A stretch of 12,852 nt of DNA, taken from NCBI GenBank assembly GCA_017958705.1, contig JAGDCE010000107.1:1-12852 (forward strand). Direction: 5' to 3'. Below are positions 1 through 5,596 of this stretch, piece by piece (position 1 is the stretch's first letter; the number at the start of each line of letters is the position of its first letter). The notes beneath the pieces were generated by a model. It saw nothing but the letters and a program-made list of their open reading frames with translations, was not told where the DNA came from and made no database searches. The position numbers and the translations under genes were made by a program. Origin of the DNA: Clostridia bacterium. GTDB taxonomy: Bacteria > Bacillota > Clostridia > Oscillospirales > CAG-272.

Positions 1-1
1 G

Positions 2-27
2 CTTCCGGACACCCCGGAAGTTTTTTT
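2..27 (+). terminator. Intrinsic terminator of an upstream gene outside the window
   Basis: A 7-bp perfect stem, CTTCCGG (2-8) with CCGGAAG (14-20), encloses a 5-nt loop and is followed by seven T residues (21-27). This is a classic Rho-independent terminator on the plus strand. The gene it ends lies left of the window. Confidence 0.85.
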
Positions 28-55
28 GTGCGATAAACTAAGGAGTCGGCTGCGG

Positions 56-93
56 GAACCCCCACCGCTCTCCGGTTCGCGGCGGGGAACCCC
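56..93 (+). repeat. 38-nt hairpin repeat module, copy 1
   Basis: The copy begins GAACCCCC (56-63) and ends GGGGAACCCC (84-93). CCCC-ACCGC pairs with GCGGC-GGGG, with one A/C mismatch, around the 10-nt loop TCTCCGGTTC (69-78). It matches the copy at 269-306 at 32 of 38 positions, and the stem differences are largely compensatory. Strand assignment is arbitrary. Confidence 0.75.
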
Positions 94-214
94 GGTTACG
101 CCGACATTCGGAGCGCCTTGCGGCACACCGGGGGAGTGCCCACCCCTCAAATCCCCCAGACCCCCCTTTCCCCTCCCGCAGATCAGAGATCTGATGGGCG
201 CACGGCCGGCCTGC

Positions 215-239
215 AGGGGTCGGCGCCCACGACGACCCG
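215..239 (+). repeat. 25-nt palindromic repeat module, copy 1
   Basis: This 25-nt stretch starts AGGGGTCGGCGCCC and ends CGACGACCCG. It recurs at 440-464 with a single mismatch. It contains an inverted repeat, GGGTCG (217-222) with CGACCC (233-238). It resembles the short GC-rich intergenic palindromes scattered through many Clostridia genomes; that comparison is from memory. Confidence 0.65.
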
Positions 240-268
240 CCGTTCCCCCGTAGGGCGGGGGCTTACGT

Positions 269-306
269 GAACCCCCGTTGCTCTCCAGTTCGCAACGGGG
301 AACCCC
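269..306 (+). repeat. 38-nt hairpin repeat module, copy 2
   Basis: The copy begins GAACCCCC (269-276) and ends GGGGAACCCC (297-306). CCCCGTTGC (273-281) pairs perfectly with GCAACGGGG (292-300) around the loop TCTCCAGTTC. It sits inside the left arm of the composite inverted-repeat element, as if inserted there. Confidence 0.75.
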
Positions 307-326
307 TATGCTCCCGCCGCAAGAAG

Positions 327-423
327 ACGATATATTTTGCTGTCGCAAAATTCGATATGTTTTGCATAACGCAAAACTCGATATGTATGCCGCACAGCGT
401 CGTACTCGATATGGCTTCGCCGA
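327..423. repeat. TCGATATG-separated hairpin array
   Basis: Exact TCGATATG boxes occur at 352-359, 378-385 and 406-413, with a degenerate copy ACGATATA at 327-334, giving a period of about 25-28 nt. Each interval is a different small palindrome: ATTTTGC-tgtc-GCAAAAT, then GTTTTGC-ataac-GCAAAAC, then GTATG-c-CGC-aca-GCG-t-CGTAC (one wobble, one mismatch), then GGC-ttc-GCC after the last box. The boxes are constant and the stems vary in sequence while keeping their pairing. Confidence 0.7.
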
Positions 424-439
424 GAACAACCCAGCCCGT

Positions 440-464
440 AGGGGTCGGCGCCCTCGACGACCCG
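440..464 (+). repeat. 25-nt palindromic repeat module, copy 2
   Basis: Second copy of the module at 215-239, differing at one position (T for A in the centre). It lies inside the right half of the composite inverted-repeat element, in the same orientation as copy 1. Confidence 0.65.
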
Positions 465-528
465 GTGCCATGGGGGACGGCGGGAGCAAGCCCCCGCCCT
501 ACGGTCTGAAAAGCCCCAATCAACATTA

Positions 529-562
529 AACCCGGGCTGCCGCATCTGCGGCAGCCCGGGTT
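529..562 (-). terminator. Terminator of the M23 peptidase gene
   Basis: A perfect 16-bp inverted repeat (529-544 with 547-562, core CCCGGGCTGCCGC) starts 15 bases beyond the stop of the minus-strand peptidase gene. The T-tract on the minus strand is weak (TTTAATGTTG). The plus-strand side is also T/A-rich, so it may stop transcription in both directions. Confidence 0.7.
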
Positions 563-577
563 ATATTCCTTTATATA

Positions 578-1933
578 TTACGGCAGATATTTCATCGGGT
601 CGACTTTTTCGCCGTCGATACGGACCTCGAAGTGGAGGTGCGGTCCCGTGGCGTAGCCGGTCATGCCGACCTCGCCTATCTGCTGGCCCTGGTACACGCG
701 CTCGCCTTCGGTCACGATCGGTTCCGTCCTCATGTGGGCGTACACCGTTTCCTGTCCGTTGTCGTGCTTGATGATCACGTGATATCCGTACGAACCGTTA
801 TAGGTGGCTTTTGTCACTACGCCGCCGTTCGCCGCGTAGATCGGCGTTCCGCTCGGCACGGCTATATCGATCGCGTAATGGAAACTGTACGTTCCGTATA
901 CGGTACGTCCGCCGTACATGTCGGTCAGCGTGTAGCTGCGTTTGATCGGCCATTCGTAATTCGTCTTCGTGCTCGTCGACGGTTTGGTCTTCGTGCCCTC
1001 GTCGATTATCTTCGGCAGCGGCTCGAGCACGACCGTCTCGGACGCCTTTTCTCTCGATACCGGTATGCCGTCCTTGTAGATTATCTGATAAACAACTTCC
1101 TTGACGCCGTCGGAGCCGTCCTGCGACTTCTCGTACGTGCCAATGAACAGATCTTCGTTCCTTCTGTATTCGGTGGTGAACGGGATCGATTCGGTGACTT
1201 TTATGCTCACCGTCATGTATCCATCCTCGTCGGTGCCGGTCGAGATGACCTGGCCTTCGCCCGCTCCGAGGAAGGGAAGTTCGTCGATGCTCGCGTTGAC
1301 GTCGACCGATATGTATGCCGGCGCGTCGTGAGACACGGTGCGGTAGAGCTCTCCGGACAGCGACAGCAGCGCTCTGCTGATCTCGCCGCCCGCCTTGAGC
1401 GTTGACGTCGGGTAGTAGAGCTGCTTTACTTCAAGCGTGCCGGCGAGTGCGACTTCAATGTCGTCGCTGCCCTGCGCGGCGGCTCTCGTAGCCGTCACCG
1501 CGTCCGCGATAACGGACGGATCGGTGTTCGCCGCGACGAAATTGCCGTTGACGTAAATGCCGTACGCCGATTTATAATTTTTCAGAGACGCTACGTAAAG
1601 CGCCTTGTATATCTCGTCCTCCGTGAGCAGCACCGACGCGTCGGAGCCCTCGGCAAAGCCGTACGTCACCGTACAGTCGCCGAAGTTCTCGCCGTATGCG
1701 TCAACGGAAATGTCCGATATAACGCGGCGGAGGATGACGTCAACGTCGGCCGCGCTCTGCACCACGCCTATATCGCATCCGTCCACGAAGAGCCTCAGAT
1801 TGACTCTCACGGAGCAGACCGACGCGATCATCAGCACGGCGGACACGGTGAGCATGACCGCGATGACAGTCAGAAATATACTGTTTTTGCCTTTTGATGA
1901 CATAAAACCGTTTCTGCCTCTTTCAAATTTCAT
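578..1933 (-). CDS. Membrane-anchored G5 / M23 family metallopeptidase
   Basis: This 451-residue protein probably cuts peptidoglycan cross-links or stem peptides outside the membrane. Residues 17-41 form an uncleaved-looking signal anchor. A long extracellular region follows, then a G5 domain (about 245-316, beginning ESIPFTTEYR). The C-terminal M23 LytM-type domain (about 328-451) carries the zinc and catalytic residues: H352 and D356 in HYAID, H400 in YAHM, and H432/H434 in PHLHFE, so it looks active. The chosen ATG at 1933 lacks a clear ribosome binding site. An in-frame ATG at 1903 has AAAGAGG upstream with long spacing and is a reasonable alternative, losing ten residues but not the anchor. 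The gene is monocistronic, divergent from the CPBP gene, with its own promoter and terminator. Family assignment is firm; the exact bond cleaved and role (growth, division or sporulation) are unknown. Confidence 0.92.
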   Translation of the reverse strand: MKFERGRNGFMSSKGKNSIFLTVIAVMLTVSAVLMIASVCSVRVNLRLFVDGCDIGVVQSAADVDVILRRVISDISVDAYGENFGDCTVTYGFAEGSDASVLLTEDEIYKALYVASLKNYKSAYGIYVNGNFVAANTDPSVIADAVTATRAAAQGSDDIEVALAGTLEVKQLYYPTSTLKAGGEISRALLSLSGELYRTVSHDAPAYISVDVNASIDELPFLGAGEGQVISTGTDEDGYMTVSIKVTESIPFTTEYRRNEDLFIGTYEKSQDGSDGVKEVVYQIIYKDGIPVSREKASETVVLEPLPKIIDEGTKTKPSTSTKTNYEWPIKRSYTLTDMYGGRTVYGTYSFHYAIDIAVPSGTPIYAANGGVVTKATYNGSYGYHVIIKHDNGQETVYAHMRTEPIVTEGERVYQGQQIGEVGMTGYATGPHLHFEVRIDGEKVDPMKYLP

Positions 1934-1979
1934 GGCGCGGCAAAAGCACGCGCAAATGCGGATTCCATCCGTATTTTAT

Positions 1980-2008
1980 ATTATACATTTTACAAAAAGA
2001 CAATACAA
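1980..2008 (-). promoter_or_regulatory. Sigma-A-type promoter for the M23 peptidase gene
   Basis: Read on the minus strand, TTGTAT (2008-2003) is followed by a 17-nt spacer and a perfect TATAAT (1985-1980). The predicted transcription start is about 40 nt upstream of the ATG at 1933. The surrounding AT-rich sequence contrasts with the GC-rich genes. Confidence 0.7.
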
Positions 2009-2100
2009 CGTCGAATTTGTAAACAACCACGGAACGGCGTGTGACATAATTGACAAAAATTTTGCTGTTCTTTTGTCGAATCTGCACAAAAACACTGTTT

Positions 2101-2129
2101 TTTACATAAATCTGTGCCGCGCGTATTGA
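2101..2129 (+). promoter_or_regulatory. Probable promoter for the CPBP-tadA-oad operon
   Basis: TTTACA (2101-2106) and TATTGA (2124-2129) are separated by 17 nt. This places the start of transcription about 25 nt before the ATG at 2162. A TATAAT at 2138-2143 lacks a matching -35 box and lies close to the Shine-Dalgarno, so I prefer the first pair. Confidence 0.45.
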
Positions 2130-2161
2130 ATTATTCATATAATTTGGAGTACTATGGTACC

Positions 2162-3211
2162 ATGAATAATTTTGGTTTTAAAGCCCCCGTGCCGGGCGGG
2201 GAAATGTTGAGGAACAGGGATTTCAAAAAAGCGCAGAACCGCGTCGCCGTGCTGCTGTTCATGGTGACAGGTATAGTCCAGTACGTGTCCGTCGTGTTTG
2301 TCCCGTTTCTTATGCCCGGGATCGATCCGTTCATATCCGAACTGACGCAGGCGCTGCTTTATCTTGCGTATATGGCTCTGCCGGTGTTCTTGTTCGGCAT
2401 CGTCAACGGCCGCGGCCTGAAAGGCTATTTCAGTTTCAAACGCGGGCGCAAGGGCACAGTCGCGGCGGGATTCGCCGCATTGGGCGTCGTGTATTTCGCA
2501 CAGCTTGTGGCGCAGTTCGTCGCGATCGCGCTTGACAGCGCCGGCGCGGACGTAAGTCAGCTGCAGCCGTCGTCCGGCGCGGATCTGAAAACGATCATCC
2601 TGCGTGTGGTCTATATCGCGGTGTTCGCGGGTATCTTCGAGGAGCTCGTTTTCCGCGGCATCGTGCTCGCTGAGCTTTTGCCGTACGGCAAGGGGTTCGC
2701 GATAGTCTGCTGCGGCGTCCTGTTCGGGCTGATGCACTGCAACCCGATACAGCTGCCGTTCGCGTGCATAGTCGGCATCGTGCTCGCTTATTCCGTCGTC
2801 AGATGCGGGACGCTGTGGGTCTCCGTTCTGGTCCATTTCGCGAACAATCTGCTGAGCGTGATCTTCACGTCGCTCGGCGACTACGTCCCGGCGCGCACGG
2901 CGCTTCTGACAGAAGCCGCGGTGACCGCAGTGATCTTCATCGCCGGCGTCATCGCCGCCGTGTATCTGATACGGCATAAAAACGATCCGGACGAACAGAC
3001 CGATCAGAAAGAGAAATACACCGCGAAATGCGTAGTGTCTGACGAGCCGCAAAAGGTCGATCTGCGCGGAGGCGTTTTCAAAAAGATATCGCCCCTGCTT
3101 TATATATACGCCGTATTCACGGTCATGATAACACTGTCGACTCTCGCGGCGCTGATCGCGATGCCGCATTTAAACGAATTTATGGAATTCATACAGCAAT
3201 GGCAGCCGTGA
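2162..3211 (+). CDS. CPBP family intramembrane metalloprotease
   Basis: This 349-residue multi-spanning membrane protein belongs to the CPBP (CAAX protease / bacteriocin-processing, Abi) family. The three family motifs are intact: EELVFRG (E160, E161, R165), FGLMH (F188, H192) and HFANN (H225, N229). These supply the catalytic glutamate and metal-binding side chains in characterised members. About eight hydrophobic segments are visible, and a last one near residue 312-334 follows a charged linker (271-305). I start at ATG 2162 because GGAG lies at 2146-2149; an in-frame GTG at 2114 would fall upstream of the likely transcription start. The 3' end overlaps tadA by 13 nt. The substrate is unknown; bacterial members process peptides or protein C-termini, or give bacteriocin self-immunity. 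Nothing nearby encodes a bacteriocin. Confidence 0.88.
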   Translation: MNNFGFKAPVPGGEMLRNRDFKKAQNRVAVLLFMVTGIVQYVSVVFVPFLMPGIDPFISELTQALLYLAYMALPVFLFGIVNGRGLKGYFSFKRGRKGTVAAGFAALGVVYFAQLVAQFVAIALDSAGADVSQLQPSSGADLKTIILRVVYIAVFAGIFEELVFRGIVLAELLPYGKGFAIVCCGVLFGLMHCNPIQLPFACIVGIVLAYSVVRCGTLWVSVLVHFANNLLSVIFTSLGDYVPARTALLTEAAVTAVIFIAGVIAAVYLIRHKNDPDEQTDQKEKYTAKCVVSDEPQKVDLRGGVFKKISPLLYIYAVFTVMITLSTLAALIAMPHLNEFMEFIQQWQP

Positions 3212-3681
3212 CGGAGTATACAGAAGAAGAACTCGCTTATTACATGGGCGAGGCGTATAAGGAAGCACAGATCGCTTTCTCGCTCGGGGAAGTCCCGGTC
3301 GGCGCCGTCATCGTATGGGACGGCGAGATCGTTTCCCGCGGACACAACAGCCGCGAGACGGACAAAAACGCGCTGCGCCACGCGGAGCTTTCCGCGATCG
3401 ACGGCGCGTGTGCGAAGCTCGGCGGCTGGCGGCTTCACAAGGCCGATCTGTTCGTCACGCTCGAGCCGTGCGTGATGTGCGCTGGGGCGTGCGTGACCGG
3501 CAGGATAAGGCGCGTTTATTACGGCGCCGCGGATATCCGTTTCGGCGGATTCGGCGGAGTCGTCGATCTGCGCGGATACGGGTTCAACCATATACCCGAG
3601 GTCCGCGGCGGGATAATGGAGGAGCCGTGCGCGGAGCTCATGCGCAGGTTCTTCAGGGAACTGAGAAAAAACGGCGGCTGA
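3199..3681 (+). CDS. tadA: tRNA-specific adenosine deaminase TadA
   Basis: The enzyme converts adenosine-34 to inosine in the anticodon of tRNA-Arg(ACG), widening codon reading. The 160-residue length is typical. The zinc-dependent deaminase signature is complete: HAE with H61 as zinc ligand and E63 as proton shuttle, then PCVMCAGA with ligands C91 and C94. The N-terminal helix (MGEAYKEAQIAF) and the segment EVPVGAVIV match the family. The ATG at 3199 overlaps the CPBP gene by 13 nt. An in-frame GTG at 3208 would form a tight GTGA overlap with the CPBP stop and cannot be excluded; neither start has a good Shine-Dalgarno, which suggests translational coupling. Grouping with the CPBP and decarboxylase genes probably reflects shared transcription rather than function. 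Confidence 0.95.
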   Translation: MAAVTEYTEEELAYYMGEAYKEAQIAFSLGEVPVGAVIVWDGEIVSRGHNSRETDKNALRHAELSAIDGACAKLGGWRLHKADLFVTLEPCVMCAGACVTGRIRRVYYGAADIRFGGFGGVVDLRGYGFNHIPEVRGGIMEEPCAELMRRFFRELRKNGG

Positions 3682-3718
3682 CGCCGTGATAATACGATCC
3701 GGATGGAGGGATCATTCA

Positions 3719-4051
3719 ATGTCGGAACAAGTGTCTGAAACGGTAGCTCTTCTGGCGCAGAACGCCGGGGATCAGAGCGATCCGGGTATACTGAAGGTCG
3801 GTGTTATGGGACTCGGCGTCGTTTTTGCCGGGCTCATAATGATAATAATCATCTGCAAGCTGATGACTGTCGTGGGCAGGATCGCCGAAAAAACAGCCGA
3901 AAGGATCGGCGAAAAAGCCGCGGCGCAGCGTATCGCGGATGAAAAACCTGACGGAGCCGTCGCCGCGGCGATAGGCGCCGCGATAGCGGAAGAAACCGGC
4001 ACTGACGTGTCGGGGATAAAAATCGTATCTGTAAAGAAGGTCGCAAAATGA
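3719..4051 (+). CDS. oadG: OadG-type small subunit of sodium-pumping decarboxylase
   Basis: This 110-residue protein is the small membrane subunit that assembles the decarboxylase by tethering the carboxyltransferase to the beta subunit. One transmembrane helix lies at about 27-48 (GVMGLGVVFAGLIMIIII), followed by a charged helix rich in Lys, Arg, Glu and Ala. A conserved C-terminal patch (AAIGAAIAEETG, then IKIVSVKKV) is usual for OadG/MmdD-like proteins. The start at ATG 3719 is set by GGAGGG at 3705-3710 with 8-nt spacing; the open frame extends back to 3686 without support. It lies 37 nt after tadA and overlaps the biotin carrier gene by ATGA. Short OadG-family proteins diverge quickly, so the family call rests partly on the operon. 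Confidence 0.88.
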   Translation: MSEQVSETVALLAQNAGDQSDPGILKVGVMGLGVVFAGLIMIIIICKLMTVVGRIAEKTAERIGEKAAAQRIADEKPDGAVAAAIGAAIAEETGTDVSGIKIVSVKKVAK

Positions 4052-4395
4052 AAAAGTACAAGGTCATAGTTAACGGAGTCGAATACGAAGTAGAGATCGA
4101 ACTTCTGGCGGACGACGGAGCCGCCGGAACTCCCGCGCCCGCTCCGGCCGCTCCTGCGCCGGCAGCCGCGCCCTCGGGCGGCGACACGGTGAAGGCGCCT
4201 CTCGCCGGCACGGTCACGACAGTCAACATCAAGGCGGGCGACGCAGTGAAGAAGGGTCAGATCCTTATGATCCTCGAGTCGATGAAGATGGAAAACGAGA
4301 TAATCTGTCCGCACGACGGCACGGTGAGTTCCGTTTCCGTTAACGCGGGTGCCTCGGTCGAGGCGGGCGACGCGCTCTGCGCGATAGGTCGGTGA
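4048..4395 (+). CDS. Biotin carboxyl carrier protein of the decarboxylase
   Basis: This 115-residue protein carries the biotin arm that shuttles CO2 from the alpha to the beta subunit. The N-terminal part (MKKYKVIVNGVEYEVEIE) is the usual beta-rich head. Residues 26-45 are a flexible Ala-Pro linker, which lets the carrier swing. The biotinyl domain (about 46-115) has the biotinylation motif ESMKMEN with K80 as the modified lysine. In Klebsiella OadA this domain is fused to the end of the alpha subunit; here it is a separate gene, as in methylmalonyl-CoA decarboxylases (MmdC). AAGAAGG upstream gives a good ribosome binding site, and the gene overlaps oadG by 4 nt. Confidence 0.94.
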   Translation: MKKYKVIVNGVEYEVEIELLADDGAAGTPAPAPAAPAPAAAPSGGDTVKAPLAGTVTTVNIKAGDAVKKGQILMILESMKMENEIICPHDGTVSSVSVNAGASVEAGDALCAIGR

Positions 4396-4397
4396 AT

Positions 4398-5591
4398 ATG
4401 GGCTCTGTCGTTGATTTCCTGCAGAAAACGGGATTTTATCATATCGGCGACGACTGGCGCTGCCTGATAATGTTTGCGATAGGCGCGGTTCTGCTCTATC
4501 TCGGCATAAAACGCAAATTCGAGCCGCTGCTGCTCGTGCCGATAGCGATCGGCATGATTCTGACCAATCTGCCCGGAGCGGGCATGTTCCATTCGGAGCT
4601 GTTCGCGGGCGACCATATCGACTGGGCGGCGTTTGCCGCCGGAAAAGCCGGTCTGCTCGATCTGCTTTATATAGGCGTCAAGCTCGGCATCTACCCGTGC
4701 CTGATATTCATAGGCGTGGGCGCCATGACGGATTTTTCTCCGATGATAGCCAATCCGCGCAGCATGCTGCTCGGCGCGGCGGCTCAGCTCGGTATATTCA
4801 TTACTTACGCCGCCGCGAACGGCATGTATAAACTGACGGACGGCGTGATCGGCTTCACCGCGTCGCAGTCCGGCGCGATAGGCGCGATAGGCGGCGCCGA
4901 CGGCCCTACCGCGATATATACGGCGACGAAGCTCGCGCCCGAGCTGCTCGGACCTATCGCGATAGCGGCGTACTGCTATATGGCGCTCGTACCGTTCATC
5001 CAGCCGCCGATAATGAAGATCCTTACGACTAAGAAGGAACGTCAGATCGAGATGAAACAGCTCAGATACGTCTCAAAGACGGAAAGGCTGATCTTCCCGG
5101 TCGTTATGATGATACTCGTTTCGCTGATCGTACCGACGGCGGCTCCGCTCGTAGGATGTCTGATGTTCGGCCATCTGCTGCTTGAATGCGGCGTGGTGGA
5201 ACGTCTTTCCAAGACCGTGCAGAACGAGATGATGAACATAGTAACGGTGTTCCTCGGCCTGTCCGTCGGCGCGACGGCGACCGCCGCGAACTTCCTCAAT
5301 ATCAAAACTCTGCTGATACTCGGCATAGGTATAATCGCCTTCAGCTTCGGGACCGCCGGCGGCGTGCTGCTCGCCAAGTTCATGAATCTGTTCACCAAAA
5401 ACAAGATCAATCCGCTGATCGGATCCGCCGGCGTGTCCGCGGTGCCGATGGCGGCGCGCGTATCTCAGAAAGTCGGACAGGAGGCGCATCCCGGAAACTT
5501 CCTGCTGATGCACGCGATGGGACCCAACGTTTCGGGCGTCATCGGATCGGCTATAGCCGCCGGCGTCCTGCTCTCGCTTTTCGCAAGGTGA
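4398..5591 (+). CDS. oadB: Sodium-translocating decarboxylase beta subunit
   Basis: This roughly 397-residue integral membrane protein decarboxylates carboxybiotin and couples this to Na+ export. It has about nine to eleven hydrophobic segments. The two signature re-entrant regions are intact: SGAIGAIGGADGPTAIY (D168, matching the sodium-site Asp203 of Klebsiella OadB) and MGPNVSGVIGSAIAAGV (N377, S384), near the C-terminus. I place the start at ATG 4398 because it begins the usual N-terminus (MGSVVDFLQKTG). A GTG at 4392 in the same frame, overlapping the previous stop, is possible and would add two residues. The Shine-Dalgarno is weak, suggesting coupling to the biotin carrier gene. OadB, MmdB and GcdB are very similar, so the substrate is set by the alpha subunit. 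Confidence 0.94.
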   Translation: MGSVVDFLQKTGFYHIGDDWRCLIMFAIGAVLLYLGIKRKFEPLLLVPIAIGMILTNLPGAGMFHSELFAGDHIDWAAFAAGKAGLLDLLYIGVKLGIYPCLIFIGVGAMTDFSPMIANPRSMLLGAAAQLGIFITYAAANGMYKLTDGVIGFTASQSGAIGAIGGADGPTAIYTATKLAPELLGPIAIAAYCYMALVPFIQPPIMKILTTKKERQIEMKQLRYVSKTERLIFPVVMMILVSLIVPTAAPLVGCLMFGHLLLECGVVERLSKTVQNEMMNIVTVFLGLSVGATATAANFLNIKTLLILGIGIIAFSFGTAGGVLLAKFMNLFTKNKINPLIGSAGVSAVPMAARVSQKVGQEAHPGNFLLMHAMGPNVSGVIGSAIAAGVLLSLFAR

Positions 5592-5596
5592 TTCAA

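Larger units (their letters stand above)
248..504. repeat. Composite element bounded by nested inverted repeats
   Basis: A perfect 17-bp inverted repeat bounds the element: CCGTAGGGCGGGGGCTT (248-264) against 488-504. Directly inside the right arm, CGGCGGGAGC (478-487) pairs with GCTCCCGCCG (310-319) on the left. The right arm is therefore one continuous 27-nt arm, while the left arm is split by 45 nt (265-309) that consist mostly of the 38-nt hairpin module. The interior carries the TCGATATG hairpin array and one 25-nt module. No transposase gene is present, so a MITE-like or REP-like non-coding element is the simplest reading. Family identity is unknown. Confidence 0.65.
28..528. other. Gene-free interval filled with palindromic repeats
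   Basis: No convincing gene is present between the left-edge terminator and the terminator of the M23 peptidase gene. The short open frames here are low-complexity, rich in Pro, Arg and Gly, lack ribosome binding sites and run through palindromes. The interval holds two copies of a 38-nt hairpin module, two copies of a 25-nt module, nested inverted repeats and an array of TCGATATG-separated hairpins, each listed separately. Positions 100-214 contain C-rich sequence and a small palindrome, ATCAGA-ga-TCTGAT (182-195), and otherwise nothing I can name. Confidence 0.75.

Noticed and set aside
26..253. Plus-strand open frame of 75 codons in the left repeat region
   Set aside because: Pro/Arg/Gly-rich low-complexity product, no Shine-Dalgarno, and it crosses hairpin repeats; the overlapping frames at 263-545 are rejected for the same reason.
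327..413. CRISPR-like array of TCGATATG boxes
   Set aside because: Repeat is only 8 nt, spacers are 17-20 nt and self-complementary, and no cas gene is near.
2138..2143. TATAAT as -10 box of the CPBP gene
   Set aside because: No suitable -35 box lies 16-18 nt upstream, and transcription would start next to the Shine-Dalgarno; TTTACA/TATTGA fits better.
2135..3169. Long minus-strand open frame antisense to the CPBP gene
   Set aside because: His/Arg/Asp-rich shadow product without recognisable motifs; the plus-strand CPBP motifs are intact.
5186..5596. N-terminal extension of the alpha subunit by 137 codons
   Set aside because: It lies wholly inside oadB in another frame, encodes an Arg-rich shadow, and ATG 5597 has a good Shine-Dalgarno and begins the family's normal N-terminus.
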